Positions 8,625-16,011 of a stretch of 64,000 bases of DNA are shown one piece after another; position 1 is the first letter of the stretch; each line of letters begins with the position of its first letter. A model generated the notes under the pieces. It was given only the letters and a program-made list of their open reading frames with translations. It was not told the DNA's origin and ran no database searches. Both the position numbers and the translations under genes were made by a program. Source of the DNA: Mycobacterium sp. IS-1264 (lineage in GTDB: Bacteria; Actinomycetota; Actinomycetes; Mycobacteriales; Mycobacteriaceae); NCBI RefSeq assembly GCF_001954195.1, contig NZ_MBES01000074.1, positions 186,001 through 250,000 of the forward strand, given 5' to 3'.

Positions 8625-9389
8625 CTAGACCTTCACGTAGCGGGTGTACAGGTAGCCGGCGTCGTCGCTGAGAACATGCACGCAGCGCATCGGGGCCAGC
8701 ACCTGGCCCGGGCCGGTCGCGATGCGCCGGGCCAGGCCGCCGACCACGTAGGGCGCGATGGTCAGGCACAGCTCATCGAGCAGGTCGCGCTGAACGAACG
8801 CGCCGAGCAGCATCGGCCCGCCCTCGGTCAAGACGCGGCGCATGCCGCGCGCCCCGAGGATCGCCAGCAGGGCGGCCTCGTCGACCCGGTCCGGATCGCC
8901 GCCGGAGCAGTCGATCACCTCGGCAAGACCGGAGAGCCGGCGGCGTGTCGCATCGGCGGACGCCGTGCAGGTGAGCACCAGCGGTGACACTTCGGTGCGG
9001 GTGAACACCCCCATGTCCCGGTCGAGGTGACCCGACTTCGTCACGATCGCCAATTGCGGGACTTCGCTTTGACCGCGGGCCTGTCGGCGCTGGCGCTGGA
9101 CGGCGCCCAACTGCGCCCCGGAGTATCCCTCGATCCGCACGGTGCCCGCGCCGACCACGATGACGTCGGCGAGCTCGCGGAGCAGGTGGAAGATGAATCG
9201 GTCTCCGGGCCCCGCCATGGTGCCGGTTTTGCCGTCGGCGGTGGCGCCGCCGTCGAGGCTGGTGATGAAATTCGCGCGCACCCATGTCTTGTCTTTGTCG
9301 GGATACGCGTAGAGCTGAGGGAGTTCGCCGTCGTCGAGTTCGCGTGCCGAGCCGAGCAGCGTCAGCGGCGGCGCCTCAGGAAGGGGCAT
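8625..9389 (-). CDS. ribD: RibD C-terminal-type NADPH-dependent pyrimidine reductase (Rv2671-like)
   Basis: 254-residue reductase domain of the RibD/DHFR-like fold. Landmarks are WVRANFITSLDGGATADGKTG near residue 36, a VVGAGTVRIEGY segment, and VLTEGGPMLLGAF near the C-terminus. There is no N-terminal CDA-type deaminase domain, so this is not a bifunctional riboflavin enzyme. In M. tuberculosis the orthologue Rv2671 is known to substitute for dihydrofolate reductase when overexpressed and to contribute to para-aminosalicylate resistance. It ends 14 bp before the start of the downstream lipoprotein gene and is divergent from zapE with 34 bp between starts. Confidence 0.92.
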   Translation of the reverse strand: MPLPEAPPLTLLGSARELDDGELPQLYAYPDKDKTWVRANFITSLDGGATADGKTGTMAGPGDRFIFHLLRELADVIVVGAGTVRIEGYSGAQLGAVQRQRRQARGQSEVPQLAIVTKSGHLDRDMGVFTRTEVSPLVLTCTASADATRRRLSGLAEVIDCSGGDPDRVDEAALLAILGARGMRRVLTEGGPMLLGAFVQRDLLDELCLTIAPYVVGGLARRIATGPGQVLAPMRCVHVLSDDAGYLYTRYVKV

Positions 9390-9423
9390 GGGCTCGATTG
9401 CAGCACGCCGCTACAGTTCCTGC

Positions 9424-10464
9424 ATGCACGGGTCCGCTTCCGGCCGGGTGGCTCACCTGGTCGATCGGCATCCCACCGTGTCGCCCGAGCGGCTGATCGC
9501 CCAATTGCGGCCGCCGCCAACGTTCGCCGACGTGAGCTTCGCGACGTACCGCCCGGATCCGGCCGAACCCACCCAGGCGGCCGCCGTCGTGGCCTGCCGG
9601 GATTTCTGCGGAGAGGCGGTGCAACGCCGGGCCGGTCGCCGAAAGCTGTTCGGCAGGCGGGCGGTATTGCCCGGCGTCGGACTGTATCTGGACGGCGGTT
9701 TCGGGGTGGGCAAGACTCACCTGCTGGCCTCGGCCTACTACGAGCTGCCGGACCCCAAGGCGTTCGCGACGTTTGGGGAGCTGACCCAGCTGGCCGGGGT
9801 GTTCGGCTTCGCCGAGTGCATCGATCTGCTGGCCGACTACACGGCGGTGTGCATCGACGAGTTCGAACTCGACGACCCGGGCAACACCACCCTGATCTCG
9901 CGGATGCTCTCGTCGCTGGTCGAGCGGGGGGTGTCGGTGGCCGCCACCTCCAATACGCTGCCCGAGCAACTCGGCGAGGGCCGATTTGCCGCCCAGGACT
10001 TTCTGCGTGAAATCAACACGCTGGCAAGGATTTTCACGACCGTGCGGATCGAAGGCCCGGACTACCGGCACCGCGATCTGCCCCCGGCGCCGCCGCCGCT
10101 GCCGGACGATCAGGTCGCCGCGCGTGCCGCGGCGGTGGAGGGCGCGACGCTCGATGACTTCGACGCGTTGTGCGCGCACCTGGCGACCATGCATCCGTCG
10201 CGGTACCTGACGCTCATCGAGGGCGTGACGGCGGTGTTTTTGACCGGCGTGCACGGCATCGATGACCAGAACGTCGCGCTGCGGCTGGTGTCGCTGACCG
10301 ATCGGCTGTACGACGCCGGCATCCCGGTGGTGGCGTCCGGGGCCAAGCTGGACACCATCTTCAGCGAGGAGATGCTGGCCGGCGGATACCGAAAGAAGTA
10401 TTTGCGGGCCACGTCTCGGCTGTTGGCGCTGACCGCCTGGGTCAACGCACCTCGCGGGTCATGA
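9424..10464 (+). CDS. zapE: AFG1/ZapE-type ATPase
   Basis: Cytoplasmic P-loop ATPase of the AFG1 family; in other bacteria ZapE acts at the division ring. Walker A is GGFGVGKT at residues 91-98 and Walker B is AVCIDEFELDD about 55 residues later. The tail ends in YRKKYLRATSRLL, typical of the family. The frame opens at 9388, but I prefer ATG 9424 (MHGSASGRVAHL) because the first 12 codons overlap the divergent ribD start. Length from there is 346 residues. The 3' end overlaps the convergent GNAT gene by 23 bp. Orthologue of Rv2670c by synteny. Confidence 0.92.
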   Translation: MHGSASGRVAHLVDRHPTVSPERLIAQLRPPPTFADVSFATYRPDPAEPTQAAAVVACRDFCGEAVQRRAGRRKLFGRRAVLPGVGLYLDGGFGVGKTHLLASAYYELPDPKAFATFGELTQLAGVFGFAECIDLLADYTAVCIDEFELDDPGNTTLISRMLSSLVERGVSVAATSNTLPEQLGEGRFAAQDFLREINTLARIFTTVRIEGPDYRHRDLPPAPPPLPDDQVAARAAAVEGATLDDFDALCAHLATMHPSRYLTLIEGVTAVFLTGVHGIDDQNVALRLVSLTDRLYDAGIPVVASGAKLDTIFSEEMLAGGYRKKYLRATSRLLALTAWVNAPRGS

Positions 10465-10954
10465 CGAAGTCGTCCTCGGTGGCGTCGCCCACCTGAAACG
10501 TCCTGGTGCCGCTGACCTCGAAACCGCTCCTGGCGTAAAAGCGTTGCGCGCGTTGGTTTTTCTGGTTGACGCCGAGCCAGACGCGGCGCACGCTCCAGTC
10601 GCCGGCCAGGGCCAGCGCGCGCTCCATCAGCGCCGTCGAGACCCCGGTGCCGTGCAACTCCGGCAGGACGTAGATCTTCGACAGCTCGGCGCTGCTGGTG
10701 TCGTCCAAGCCGCGAACGAGCATGGCGTACCCGATGATTCGGCGGTTCTTCGTGGCGATGAGGACGGCGTATTGCGGGTCGGCCAGGTAGTCCGAGAAGC
10801 GGTCGGCCGACAGGTGGGTGTCGACGAACGACGCGATGTTCTCCGGCGCCATCGACGGTGGGCAGGCCAGCGGGAAGGTGCGCGCGGCGACCGCGGCCAG
10901 CTCGTCGACGCAATCCGTCGTGGCGAGGTGAACCTCGAGCGTCAGAGGTTCCAC
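10442..10954 (-). CDS. GNAT-family N-acetyltransferase (Rv2669-like)
   Basis: 170-residue acyl-CoA-dependent transferase. The acetyl-CoA loop is visible as IYVLPELHGTGVSTALMERAL, a V-x-P-x-x-x-G-x-G/A variant, followed by WLGVNQKNQRAQRFYARSGF, the classic C-terminal motif of the fold. I choose GTG 10954 (VEPLTLEVHLA): it overlaps the end of the upstream secreted-protein gene by 13 bp and the long upstream frame is shadow. The substrate cannot be told from sequence. Confidence 0.9.
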   Translation of the reverse strand: MEPLTLEVHLATTDCVDELAAVAARTFPLACPPSMAPENIASFVDTHLSADRFSDYLADPQYAVLIATKNRRIIGYAMLVRGLDDTSSAELSKIYVLPELHGTGVSTALMERALALAGDWSVRRVWLGVNQKNQRAQRFYARSGFEVSGTRTFQVGDATEDDFVMTREVR

Positions 10955-11469
10955 TGCGCGAGATGCTGGCCCGTCTTCTTGTCCAGCAGTACGACATTGG
11001 AGACCGGATCGCGGTAGGCGTCCCAGTACACCCCGCCCCGGACGATCGCCCCGTTCGGCGCATTCGTGAGCACGTTGTCCAGCGCGTCGGGTGCGTCGGT
11101 CGCACGCGGCTTGTAGGCGTCGGCAAATGGAGTCACCCCGTCGAAGCTGAACACGGTCGCCAAGATGAACGGGTTGGGCACCCGGATCGCGCGGACCGTC
11201 ACATCCGCCCGGTTGGGGGTGCTGCCGGGGAAGCTTTTGATCGGAACGCCGCTGCGCGTGTAGCCGAAGCCGGGCGGCGGGTCGCAGGGGGCCACGCTGC
11301 TGACGGTGACGTCGGCGATGTAGGTGTCGGTGGCCACCCGCAGCGTGTCGCCGATGTGGCCGATCGGTGCGTCTTGAGCCCGCGCGGGCGGAGCCGCGAC
11401 CCCGGCGGTGGCGACGCTCGCGGCGGCAACGAGTAAGGCGGACAGGGCGATCAGCCAGCGATGCATCAT
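10942..11469 (-). CDS. Secreted mycobacterial protein (Rv2668-like)
   Basis: 175-residue exported protein. A Sec signal occupies about residues 1-31 with an Ala-rich core and a signal-peptidase I site at ARA-QD. The mature part begins DAPIGHIGDTLRVATDTYIADVTVSSV, an all-beta pattern reminiscent of MPT63-like immunoglobulin folds, but I would not assign that firmly. Two starts (ATGATG at 11469 and 11466) are possible. It is followed by the overlapping GNAT gene and lies 18 bp downstream of clpC2, so all three could be one transcript. Confidence 0.85.
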   Translation of the reverse strand: MMHRWLIALSALLVAAASVATAGVAAPPARAQDAPIGHIGDTLRVATDTYIADVTVSSVAPCDPPPGFGYTRSGVPIKSFPGSTPNRADVTVRAIRVPNPFILATVFSFDGVTPFADAYKPRATDAPDALDNVLTNAPNGAIVRGGVYWDAYRDPVSNVVLLDKKTGQHLAQWNL

Positions 11470-11487
11470 CGCATGATTGCACAGGCG

Positions 11488-12225
11488 CTATGCAGAAGGG
11501 GAGGGGTGCTTCCCGCTGGCCAGTGCTTCGAGCGCCGCCGCGGCATCGTCATCAACCCGTTCCTTGTCGACGCCGGCGGAGTGCAGCGGTCCCGCGCCGT
11601 CCTCGAGTTCGAGCAGGGCCATCAGCATGTGTTCGGTGCCAATGTAGTTGTGGCCCAGCCGAAGTGCCTCGCGGAAGGTCAGCTCCAGCACCTTGCGCGC
11701 CGGGCCGCTGAACGGGATGAGTTTGGGAGGCTCTCCGGTGGACGCGGGAAGGGTTATGGCGGCCCTGAGCGCCTTGACGTCGACCCGTTGCCGTTGCAAC
11801 AGCTGCGTGGCCAATGCGGCCGGATCGTCCAGCACGCCGAGCAGCAGATGGTCGGGGGTGATCTCGGCGTTGGCCGCCTGATGCGCCGCGTTCTGGGCCG
11901 CCACGACGGCGTTGCGGGCCCGCGGCGTGAAGCGCCCGAAACCCTGTTCGGGATCCAGGGTGGTGGCCTCGGCCCGGGGGACGAACCGCTTCTGCGCGGC
12001 CTGCTTGGTGACGCCCATGCTCTTGCCGATGTCCGTCCAGGATGCTCCCGATCGGCGCGCCTGGTCGACGAAGTGGCCGATCAAGTGGTCGGCGATCTCA
12101 CCCAAATGCTCGGCCGCCAGCACGGCGTCGGCCAGTTGATCAAGCGCGTCGGTGTGTACCTGTTTGATCGCGTTGATCATCTCGTCGAGGCGGACGGGAT
12201 AGGCGATGGGCGTGGAATCGGCCAT
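11488..12225 (-). CDS. clpC2: ClpC2: HTH plus Clp-N-domain protein without ATPase modules
   Basis: 245-residue protein resembling the N-terminal (adaptor/substrate) domain of ClpC but with no AAA+ modules. Residues 55-84 form a helix-turn-helix (SGASWTDIGKSMGVTKQAA), and residues 96-230 carry two Clp-N-like repeats (FTPRARNAVVAAQNAAH and FSGPARKVLELTFREAL, each followed by a DHLLLG or EHMLMAL core). In M. tuberculosis ClpC2 is reported to bind cyclomarin and phospho-arginine-type ligands and to control its own promoter; I recall this rather than see it. A TTG at 12261 would extend the protein by 12 residues; I use ATG 12225, which fits the tuberculosis N-terminus. Two palindromes sit directly upstream. 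Confidence 0.93.
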   Translation of the reverse strand: MADSTPIAYPVRLDEMINAIKQVHTDALDQLADAVLAAEHLGEIADHLIGHFVDQARRSGASWTDIGKSMGVTKQAAQKRFVPRAEATTLDPEQGFGRFTPRARNAVVAAQNAAHQAANAEITPDHLLLGVLDDPAALATQLLQRQRVDVKALRAAITLPASTGEPPKLIPFSGPARKVLELTFREALRLGHNYIGTEHMLMALLELEDGAGPLHSAGVDKERVDDDAAAALEALASGKHPSPSA

Positions 12226-12227
12226 GT

Positions 12228-12246
12228 CGTCAACGGTAGGTTGACG
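12228..12246. promoter_or_regulatory. Palindromic operator 1 upstream of clpC2
   Basis: Perfect inverted repeat CGTCAAC-GGTAG-GTTGACG, ending 3 bp before the clpC2 start codon, so bound protein would cover the ribosome site. Its core GTCAAC-N5-GTTGAC is repeated at 12257-12273. The HTH of ClpC2 itself is the obvious candidate ligand. Confidence 0.75.
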
Positions 12247-12256
12247 CCCTGGGGAT

Positions 12257-12273
12257 GTCAACTCAGGGTTGAC
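12257..12273. promoter_or_regulatory. Palindromic operator 2 upstream of clpC2
   Basis: Perfect inverted repeat GTCAAC-TCAGG-GTTGAC, the same 17-bp core as the first site, with centres 28 bp apart (under three helical turns). It lies in the divergent region shared with the DUF732 gene at 12333, so it could affect both. Confidence 0.75.
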
Positions 12274-12332
12274 GGTTAATGCTTTGTTACACGTAGTGCG
12301 GCCGGGTACCTGCGCTGCGACAATGCTGACTC

Positions 12333-12674
12333 ATGAAACTACTTCTGACCCTGGCAGGTTTTGCCGCGGCAATCGGCCTGGCCGTGCCCGCCCACGCCGA
12401 TAGCAGCGACGACTCATTCCTCGCCTCGCTCAAAGCGGCCGGTATCACTTATTCCGACTCGGATGCGGCGGTAGGGGCCGGGAAATGGGTGTGCGACAAG
12501 GTCAGCGGGGGCACCGACATGTCGACTGTCGTCAAGACGCTCGGAACCAAGAACGCCTCGCTGAACCCGGACAAAGCCGCCAAGTTCGCGGCCATCGCCC
12601 AGACCACGTACTGCCCGGATACCGCATCGGACACCAGCTCGAGCCCGAGCTCTGAGACCCCCGCGCCGTCGTAG
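12333..12674 (+). CDS. Secreted DUF732 protein
   Basis: 113-residue mycobacterial secreted protein. A signal peptide occupies residues 1-22 (MKLLLTLAGFAAAIGLAVPAHA) with an AHA-D cleavage site. The DUF732 core follows: DDSFLASLKAAGITYSD, a central KWVCDKVSGG, and a C-terminal TYCPD; the two Cys probably form a disulfide. A Ser/Pro-rich tail of about 17 residues ends the protein. It is divergent from clpC2 and convergent with the next gene, 3 bp away. Function of the family is unknown. Confidence 0.93.
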   Translation: MKLLLTLAGFAAAIGLAVPAHADSSDDSFLASLKAAGITYSDSDAAVGAGKWVCDKVSGGTDMSTVVKTLGTKNASLNPDKAAKFAAIAQTTYCPDTASDTSSSPSSETPAPS

Positions 12675-12677
12675 GAG

Positions 12678-13295
12678 TCAACCTTCGGCCGGCGCCGCCC
12701 CGCCCTCGTCGGGTTCCGTGGTCGGTGGCCGCCGACCTGTGGGCGCCCGGCCGAGTTCCAGCGGCCCTAGCCCGGGAATGGTGCGCGGGGGCGTCGGTGC
12801 CGATCGTCGCTTCCGCCAGTGGCCTGCCCGCGAGAGTCGCCAGTCGGCCGCCCACCTCCACTCGTAGACCTCGCGCGTGCTCAGATTCCACGCCAGCGCC
12901 GCCATCCTGAGGCCGGTGCCCCGCGCCTCCATCCACGAGGCGATCACCCAGACCCTGTCGAGGTCCTCGTCGGGAATCTCAAAAGCCCACGACAGTTCTT
13001 CGTCGTCGCAGCCCATCGACGGGCGTATCGCGGGTTTGGGCGTCGAGACGTCGAATCGATTGCCGTCCGCTTCGAGGTCGAGCCCCACTTCGTAACGCAC
13101 GGTCGGCCCCGCCATCCGCAGCCTCACCTCGAGCCGGGCCTGGCCCCGGCGGCGCGGCGTGAGCCGATCGATAACCATCAGGACGCCTTTGGCGCGCGGG
13201 TTTTTGCGCTGTGCCCGTAGGCGATTCGCGAGGGCGATCAGCCCGAGCACAGCGATGATGCCGACAAAGACGTCGAGAACGATGATGGCCGCCAC
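12678..13295 (-). CDS. Membrane-anchored mycobacterial protein of unknown function
   Basis: 205-residue protein starting at GTG 13295 (VAAIIVLDVFVGIIAVLGLIALANRL), a single N-terminal membrane helix followed by a basic stop-transfer stretch (RAQRKNPRAKG). The rest is a soluble, Trp-rich beta domain (WAFEIPDEDLDRVWVIASWMEARG) with a Pro/Arg-rich disordered tail from about residue 160. I do not recognise the family. The topology suggests a cytoplasmic domain. It lies between two DUF732 genes; the 3' end is convergent with the first. Confidence 0.8.
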   Translation of the reverse strand: MAAIIVLDVFVGIIAVLGLIALANRLRAQRKNPRAKGVLMVIDRLTPRRRGQARLEVRLRMAGPTVRYEVGLDLEADGNRFDVSTPKPAIRPSMGCDDEELSWAFEIPDEDLDRVWVIASWMEARGTGLRMAALAWNLSTREVYEWRWAADWRLSRAGHWRKRRSAPTPPRTIPGLGPLELGRAPTGRRPPTTEPDEGGAAPAEG

Positions 13296-13381
13296 GTCGT
13301 CCTAGATAACACCATCCGCCCACCGGCTCGGCACTCGCCCGGGATGCACACCGGCGTGGCCTCTGCCAGAATCGGGGAGCT

Positions 13382-13738
13382 ATGAGACGTCTGCCGATGC
13401 TGTTGAGCGTCGCCACCATGGTCGCGATGGCCGCGCCGGCACACGCCGACAACACCGACGGCGGCAACGGCACCGATCAAGCCTTTCTCGCCGCGCTCAA
13501 CCAGGCCGGGCTGACCTATCAGGATCCCGACCGCGCGGTGGCGGCCGGCAAAAAGGTGTGCGATCTGGTCAACGGGGGAATGGCCGCCGTGGACGTCGTC
13601 AAGAACCTGGAGCAATACAACCCCGGCTTCGCGGGCGACGGTGCGGCGAAGTTCACCGGCATCGCGGCGGAGGCGTACTGCCCCGCCGCCCTCGCCCGCG
13701 CGCGTCAGGACGCATCGCTCGCCGCCTTGGGGCGCTGA
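13382..13738 (+). CDS. Secreted DUF732 protein
   Basis: 118-residue paralogue of the protein at 12333. The signal peptide ends AHA-D near residue 22, then DQAFLAALNQAGLTYQDPDRAV, KKVCDLVNGG and AYCPA give the DUF732 pattern with its two Cys. The C-terminal 15 residues are Ala/Arg-rich. It lies 86 bp after the divergent membrane-protein start. Role unknown, as for the family. Confidence 0.92.
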   Translation: MRRLPMLLSVATMVAMAAPAHADNTDGGNGTDQAFLAALNQAGLTYQDPDRAVAAGKKVCDLVNGGMAAVDVVKNLEQYNPGFAGDGAAKFTGIAAEAYCPAALARARQDASLAALGR

Positions 13739-13881
13739 CGGGCGCGGCCGGCCCCGCGCAGCCCACCTGTGTTGCCAACGCCATGGTGCTCTGGGTGGGA
13801 AAACGATCCACAGCTGCGGGAGCGATTTCGCCGCGGTCAGCGGTCCACCGTAAACGGCTGCGGCGCAGTCCTTTACACGGC

Positions 13882-13915
13882 TCGATGCGGGGGCCCGGGC
13901 GGGCCCCCGCATCGA
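13882..13915. terminator. Strong GC hairpin, probable terminator
   Basis: Perfect 16-bp inverted repeat (TCGATGCGGGGGCCCG and its complement) with a 2-nt nominal loop, 12 bp past the stop of the minus-strand DUF732 gene at 13928. No T-run follows on either strand, as is common in mycobacteria. It could serve both this gene and the plus-strand gene ending at 13738. Confidence 0.7.
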
Positions 13916-13927
13916 CGGTGGTGGCTG

Positions 13928-14263
13928 TTAGGTCGAGGTGACGTATTGCGGGCAGTAGGCCGAGGCGGCGTCGACGGCGAACGTCTTGGCGCTCTTGGTG
14001 CTCAGGCCGGTGGACTGGGCCACCGCGCTGATGACCTCCTGGCTCGAGTGGCCGTTGTCGAGGGCTTTGCAGACGGCGTGGCCGTCGCTGATGGCGCGCG
14101 CCGCGGTGGGCGGCGTGATTCCGTCGGCTTGCAGCTGCGCGAGGAAGGCGTCATCGACAGTGGTTGCGCCTGCGGTGCCGGCGAAGCCGAGTGCGGCGAG
14201 GCCGAGCGCGGCGGCGGTCAGGGTGGCGCGGGCTGCGGGGGCTGCGAAACGGCGAGTGAACAT
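13928..14263 (-). CDS. Secreted DUF732 protein
   Basis: 111-residue protein with a basic n-region (MFTRRFAAPAARA), a hydrophobic core and cleavage after ATAGA/AGA near residue 33. The mature domain has DDAFLAQLQADGITPPTAARAI, HAVCKALDNGHS and ASAYCPQYV, the DUF732 pattern with two Cys. It faces a strong hairpin downstream. It is oriented opposite to the two DUF732 genes to its left, so the family has spread here by more than simple tandem duplication. Confidence 0.92.
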   Translation of the reverse strand: MFTRRFAAPAARATLTAAALGLAALGFAGTAGATTVDDAFLAQLQADGITPPTAARAISDGHAVCKALDNGHSSQEVISAVAQSTGLSTKSAKTFAVDAASAYCPQYVTST

Positions 14264-14440
14264 CGGGGTACTCCTTGTGCTGATGTGTGTTGTGGGGGGC
14301 GCTGTTTTGCGTTGACAACAGAATCGGCACAGGGCCTTTATGGTTTCTCAATAAATTCTTGACGAACCCGATACGAGGCGTCGTCCCAGGTCAACCCCGG
14401 TCGATACGTTTCCCCGCTGTGAACCACTTGTATCTCAATA

Positions 14441-14463
14441 GTGACTACTGCATCTGTAGTCAC
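14441..14463. promoter_or_regulatory. Perfect 8+8 palindrome, putative operator
   Basis: GTGACTAC-N7-GTAGTCAC, perfectly symmetric over 23 bp, 19 bp before the ATG at 14482. The half-site resembles those of winged-helix repressors such as BlaI (ACTAC/GTAGT), but no such regulator is encoded nearby. Surrounding sequence is AT-richer than average, as expected for a promoter. Confidence 0.6.
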
Positions 14464-14481
14464 GTTTGCACCGTTGATAAC

Positions 14482-14883
14482 ATGAAACGGCTGGCGTCTC
14501 CGGCCCGCACCCATCATGCCGGTGACCGCCTTGTCGCTCGGGCGGCAAACGCAGATGGCCAATACGACCCGCTACGCACTCTTATACGGGCGGTTGACTG
14601 CGTCCGGATTCAACACCGAAACGGGAGAAAAGTGGACAGCACTACCGAATTGATCATGCTCGCGGAAGCCGTTGTGCGGGAGGACAACGTCGACCCCGGC
14701 CGATTGTGCAGAGCGGCCATCGCGGTCGCCGACAATCCGCCGGAGGACCGTGAGCTGGCCCGCTTCGCCGATCTCTTGATCGATGCGTCATTTGGATGGG
14801 CTCGGTTCAACGGCTCGCGGCTGAGATTGGCGACCGCCGTCCGGGCCTACGCGCTCGCGGCGTCTCTCATGGTTGCCGACTAA
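14482..14883 (+). CDS. Hypothetical protein, all-helical
   Basis: 133 residues from ATG 14482 (MKRLASPARTHHAGD). A shorter form of 83 residues could start at GTG 14632, which has a better ribosome site (GGGAGAAAA just before it). The C-terminal 83 residues form a compact helical domain (ELIMLAEAVVREDNVDPGRLCRAAIAVADNPP, cut here by me for length only). No signal peptide, metal motif or known domain is seen. The first 50 residues have weaker coding character, so the shorter form may be the real one. It is preceded by a perfect palindrome. Confidence 0.6.
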   Translation: MKRLASPARTHHAGDRLVARAANADGQYDPLRTLIRAVDCVRIQHRNGRKVDSTTELIMLAEAVVREDNVDPGRLCRAAIAVADNPPEDRELARFADLLIDASFGWARFNGSRLRLATAVRAYALAASLMVAD

Positions 14884-14892
14884 CTTCGGGCG

Positions 14893-15168
14893 TTACCGCC
14901 AGCCGGCCGGTAGGTCGATGATGTGATTCGGGCAGACGTCATGGGCGGCCTCGGACATGACAACCCTTGCGGTCTCGGCCGACATCTTCGCACGCAATAA
15001 CATGAAGGCGTATTCGGCTGGCGCATAACCCAATTGAGCGGCCTCCGGGTCGTCCATCAGCTGGCATGCCTCCTTCTCCTGGTCGCTATCGCCCTGGGCG
15101 ACGCCGGCGCAAAACAATGACACGAGGCCGACGAGCCCGCCGGCGACGATTTTCGTAGCGATCCTCAC
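14893..15168 (-). CDS. Secreted DUF732-type protein
   Basis: 91 residues from GTG 15168, preceded by a good ribosome site (GAGGACACA before GTG). The upstream in-frame extension lacks support. Signal peptide VRIATKIVAGGLVGLVSLFCAGVAQG, then a short domain with EACQLMDDPEAAQLGYAP and AHDVCPNHI; Cys spacing fits DUF732 although the sequence is divergent. It is convergent with the hypothetical gene at 14482, 9 bp apart. Confidence 0.82.
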   Translation of the reverse strand: MRIATKIVAGGLVGLVSLFCAGVAQGDSDQEKEACQLMDDPEAAQLGYAPAEYAFMLLRAKMSAETARVVMSEAAHDVCPNHIIDLPAGWR

Positions 15169-15318
15169 TGTGTCCTCTGCTTTGCCCTCGATCAACTGCC
15201 AGCCGGGTCTCCATTTTGCCATCTACCATTCCGGCGCCCTTGTCCACCAACGCTTCTCGCCGGACGGCGACCCCAAATGGCCGTTTACCTTGGGCATTCT
15301 CGGCGATACTATGCGTGA

Positions 15319-15627
15319 ATGCGATTCACCAATGTCGCCGCGGCGGCCGGCGTCGTAATGGCCGTCCTGTCAATCGCCCCGCTCGTGCTGATGGAGGCGC
15401 CGTCTGCCCGCGCTGATATGAGCGGTTACCGGCGCTGCGTGGGAACCATTACGGAAATCCCGCTGAGCGAACCCAACCCACAAAGTCAGCAGCTCGCCGG
15501 ATCGGTCCAGATGGATCTCAAGGCCGGTGTTTCCCCTGCCGCGGAAGCTCAGAAATTGGAGCAGACCGGATTCGACTCGCGCGTCGCCAACGGGATCGTG
15601 CAATGCGTCATGCAGGAGCACCCGTAG
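15319..15627 (+). CDS. Small secreted protein, DUF732-like spacing
   Basis: 102 residues with a signal peptide of about 33 residues ending SARA-D. The mature 70 residues contain YRRCVGTITE near the start and NGIVQCVMQEHP at the end, again two Cys, with a helical middle (VSPAAEAQKLEQTGFDS). It may be a distant DUF732 relative but lacks the YCP ending, so I leave it as an unassigned secreted protein. The gene ends 9 bp before the convergent CDGP gene. Confidence 0.8.
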   Translation: MRFTNVAAAAGVVMAVLSIAPLVLMEAPSARADMSGYRRCVGTITEIPLSEPNPQSQQLAGSVQMDLKAGVSPAAEAQKLEQTGFDSRVANGIVQCVMQEHP

Positions 15628-15636
15628 CGGAGCCTT

Positions 15637-15954
15637 TCAGTCGTCGATGTGCGTAGGCGGGTCGGCGAAGCCGGAACCCCACGGCTGCTGGCCAGGGCCC
15701 ATCGGATCGCAACGTCTTTCGGGCACTTGGTAGGAACTCATGCCGTTCAGGATCCAATGGGTAGATACCACGCAACGTTGCCAGGTGCCATCGGGCTGGA
15801 CGGGTCCATCGCACTTGCTGATAACGGGTCCTCCGTACTGGCAGCCGGCGTTGGCCGGCGGCGCCGCGGCGATCAGCCCTGCGGCCGTCAGTGCGGCGCC
15901 CAGGCCGACGATGAAGACGGACAACCCCCGCGACGTGATCTTGAATGCAGTCAT
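15637..15954 (-). CDS. Secreted CDGP-domain mycobacterial protein
   Basis: 105 residues with a signal peptide to about residue 36 (APPANA-G). The mature part starts CQYGGPVISKCDGPVQPDGTWQRC, containing the Cys-Asp-Gly-Pro signature that names a mycobacterial family of unknown function, followed by a Pro/Gly-rich tail ending DPPTHIDD. Four Cys suggest two disulfides in the cell envelope. It is complete and of normal length for the family as I know it. Confidence 0.85.
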   Translation of the reverse strand: MTAFKITSRGLSVFIVGLGAALTAAGLIAAAPPANAGCQYGGPVISKCDGPVQPDGTWQRCVVSTHWILNGMSSYQVPERRCDPMGPGQQPWGSGFADPPTHIDD

Positions 15955-16011
15955 GGCGTCTCCCTTGGACTACTGCCACTCGATCATTGCACGGATTCCG
16001 CGGCGCGCGCG

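Noticed and set aside
6973..8628. 551-codon plus frame over the Rv2672-like gene
   Set aside because: Antisense shadow; the minus-strand frame has a signal peptide, lipobox and hydrolase fold.
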